From the NCBI GenBank assembly GCA_021848765.1, contig JAJZTU010000222.1:1-5680 (forward strand): DNA of 5,680 bases, given 5' to 3'. Source of the stretch: Bacillota bacterium. Lineage in GTDB: Bacteria > Bacillota > GCA-003054495 > Carboxydocellales > JAJZTU01. A program made the translations under genes and the position numbers. Under the pieces are notes generated by a model. That model worked only from the letters and a program-made list of their open reading frames with translations, did not search any database and was not told the origin of the DNA. Positions 4,758-5,680 of the stretch are shown here, one piece after another. Each line of letters opens with the position of its first letter. Position 1 is the stretch's first letter.

Positions 4758-5509
4758 TGCGGGAAGATTTAGGCGCTATTTATGTAATTTGGCTCAGGGA
4801 AGTCCTAAAATTCTGGCGGGATAAGAGCAGGATTATCACTTCGCTGATTCAGCCCGCCGTGTGGCTGTTTATCATGGGAAAAGGCCTGGGGAGCAGTTTT
4901 AGGGGACCTGGAAATGTTGGTTATGTAGAGTTTATGTTTCCCGGAGTCATCGGTATGACGGTGCTTTTTACCTCTGTTTTTTCAGCTGTGTCCATTATCT
5001 GGGACCGGGAGTTTGGGTTTCTTAAAGAGATCTTGGTAGCCCCGATTTCCAGGTCTTCGGTGGTGATCGGGAAGGCTCTCGCAGGGAGTACCACTGCCAT
5101 GCTGCAGGGCAGCTTGGTTCTGGTATTTGCCCCTTTGGTAGGTGTACAGTTAAGTATCCCTGTGATTCTTAAAAGCCTGGCAGTTATGTTTTTGTTGTCC
5201 TTGGCCCTAACATCCTGTGGGATTGCGGGCGCAGCAAGGATGGAATCCTTTCACGGCTTTCAATTGATAATGAACTTTTTCGTGATGCCAATGTATTTTT
5301 TAAGCGGGGCGGTATTTCCAGTGTCAGGATTACCGGCTTGGATGAAGCTGGTGGCAGTTGGCAATCCCATGGCTTATGGGGTAGACGCTTTGAAGCAGAT
5401 TATCCTGGGAATTCAGGAATTTTCCTTGGTGCGGGATATTACCGTCATTTTATCAGTAACAGTTGTTGCCATGGGTATAGCTGTTTTGGTTTTTAAAGGG
5501 GAAGGATAA
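4757..5509 (+). CDS. ABC-2 type exporter permease, DrrB-like
   Basis: 250 residues, starting in the TGATG overlap with the ATPase gene and preceded by the GGGGGAGGCGGGG tract. An amphipathic N terminus (IYVIWLREVLKFWRDK) is typical of ABC-2 permeases. Six membrane segments are visible at about 27-44, 61-83, 102-130, 136-160, 168-196 and 228-247. The conserved ABC-2 elements are the cytoplasmic loop WDREFGFLKEILVAP (about 84-98) and the FLSGAVFPVSGLPAWM...NPMAYGVDALK region near the fifth helix. The length of about 250 is usual for the DrrB family. With the preceding ATPase it would form a homodimeric membrane channel exporting an unidentified hydrophobic substrate. The following radical SAM gene begins 63 bases later on the same strand and may be in the same transcript. 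Confidence 0.92.
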   Translation: MREDLGAIYVIWLREVLKFWRDKSRIITSLIQPAVWLFIMGKGLGSSFRGPGNVGYVEFMFPGVIGMTVLFTSVFSAVSIIWDREFGFLKEILVAPISRSSVVIGKALAGSTTAMLQGSLVLVFAPLVGVQLSIPVILKSLAVMFLLSLALTSCGIAGAARMESFHGFQLIMNFFVMPMYFLSGAVFPVSGLPAWMKLVAVGNPMAYGVDALKQIILGIQEFSLVRDITVILSVTVVAMGIAVLVFKGEG

Positions 5510-5523
5510 GTGCTGAAAAGGAA

Positions 5524-5549
5524 AAAACCCCGGGTAAGGGGCTTTAAGA
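5524..5549 (+). other. Weak hairpin between permease and radical SAM gene
   Basis: CCCC (5528-5531) and GGGG (5538-5541) can pair across GGGTAA, with flanking AAA and TTT pairing beyond an A-C mismatch. The T-tract is only three bases, so termination would be poor; partial read-through into the next gene is likely. Confidence 0.25.
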
Positions 5550-5572
5550 CAACTTATCAGAGGAGGGGTTTT

Positions 5573-5680
5573 ATGTCAAGCAAATACGCTCAGCAAAAAT
5601 CTAATGTGTACAGCTACGTGTTGGGTAGCAAGTTATATTTGAATATCACCAATGCCTGTACTAACCGCTGTGAGTTCTGT
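5573..5680 (+). CDS. Radical SAM protein, 5' end only (probably TatD-associated)
   Basis: Only the first 36 codons are in the window. ATG 5573 has an excellent AGGAGGGG site (5561-5568). The visible part contains YVLGSKLYLNITNACTNRC followed by EFC, that is a CxxxCxxC motif at Cys29-Cys33-Cys36, which binds the [4Fe-4S] cluster that cleaves S-adenosylmethionine. The short lead-in with a KLYLNITNxCTNRC pattern resembles the small radical SAM family found next to or fused with TatD nucleases (TIGR04038-like) in anaerobic bacteria. The radical SAM call is strong; the subfamily is a recognition-based guess that the sequence beyond the window would settle. It does not resemble a corrinoid methylase and no tie to mercury methylation is indicated. 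Confidence 0.85.
   Translation, partial: MSSKYAQQKSNVYSYVLGSKLYLNITNACTNRCEFC

Noticed and set aside
1..5680. CRISPR arrays, insertion sequences, tRNA or rRNA genes.
   Set aside because: No spaced direct repeats, transposase motifs, terminal inverted repeats or tRNA cloverleaf patterns were found.

Overview
This window looks like a chromosomal segment of a Gram-positive, Clostridia-type anaerobe, probably near the Peptococcaceae / Desulfotomaculum group. The evidence is purine-rich GGAGG-type ribosome binding sites, T-tailed hairpin terminators, a TIGR04086-type small membrane protein, and the start of what looks like a TatD-associated radical SAM gene. The taxon is an inference; no phylogenetic marker is present.

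Layout: (1) bases 1-522 hold the 3' half of a CrtC/AttH lipocalin-like gene, closed by a strong hairpin terminator that overlaps its stop codon. (2) A promoter and tandem 11-base repeats precede a TrmB-family regulator (652-1428). (3) Bases 1505-2923 hold the central pair, hgcA and hgcB, which encode the corrinoid membrane protein and the ferredoxin required for mercury methylation. The NVWCAAGK cap-helix motif, the C-terminal membrane domain and the paired CxxCxxCxxxC ferredoxin motifs identify them. (4) A 46-residue single-span membrane protein gene (3030-3170) follows, then a bidirectional terminator and a convergent TIGR04086-like membrane protein gene (3629-3228, minus). (5) A divergent promoter leads into a DrrAB-like ABC-2 exporter pair (3783-4757 and 4757-5509). 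(6) The window ends inside a radical SAM gene (from 5573).

The main discovery is that both hgcA and hgcB appear to be selenoprotein genes. Each reading frame is interrupted once by TGA, at a place where continued translation restores the expected protein. In hgcA the TGA follows a Cys codon near the N terminus (Cys9-Sec10), just after an ATG with a good ribosome binding site. In hgcB the TGA is codon 72, where HgcB proteins normally carry a conserved cysteine, and the sequence beyond it (AIIKGWLTGSEP, then Cys) is the expected HgcB tail. Each TGA is followed by a perfect 7-bp hairpin with a G in the second loop position, about 20 and 29 bases downstream, as expected of bacterial SECIS elements. 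TGA still acts as a normal stop elsewhere in the window (trmB, and the ABC ATPase gene whose TGA overlaps the next ATG), so this is local recoding and not an altered genetic code.

Working model: HgcA accepts a methyl group on its corrinoid and transfers it to Hg(II), while HgcB re-reduces the cobalt and may handle Hg(II) through its C-terminal thiols. Here two of the mercury-facing thiols would be selenols, which bind mercury far more tightly. Roles for the TrmB regulator, the 46-residue protein and the ABC exporter in mercury handling are not shown by the sequence; they are neighbours only.
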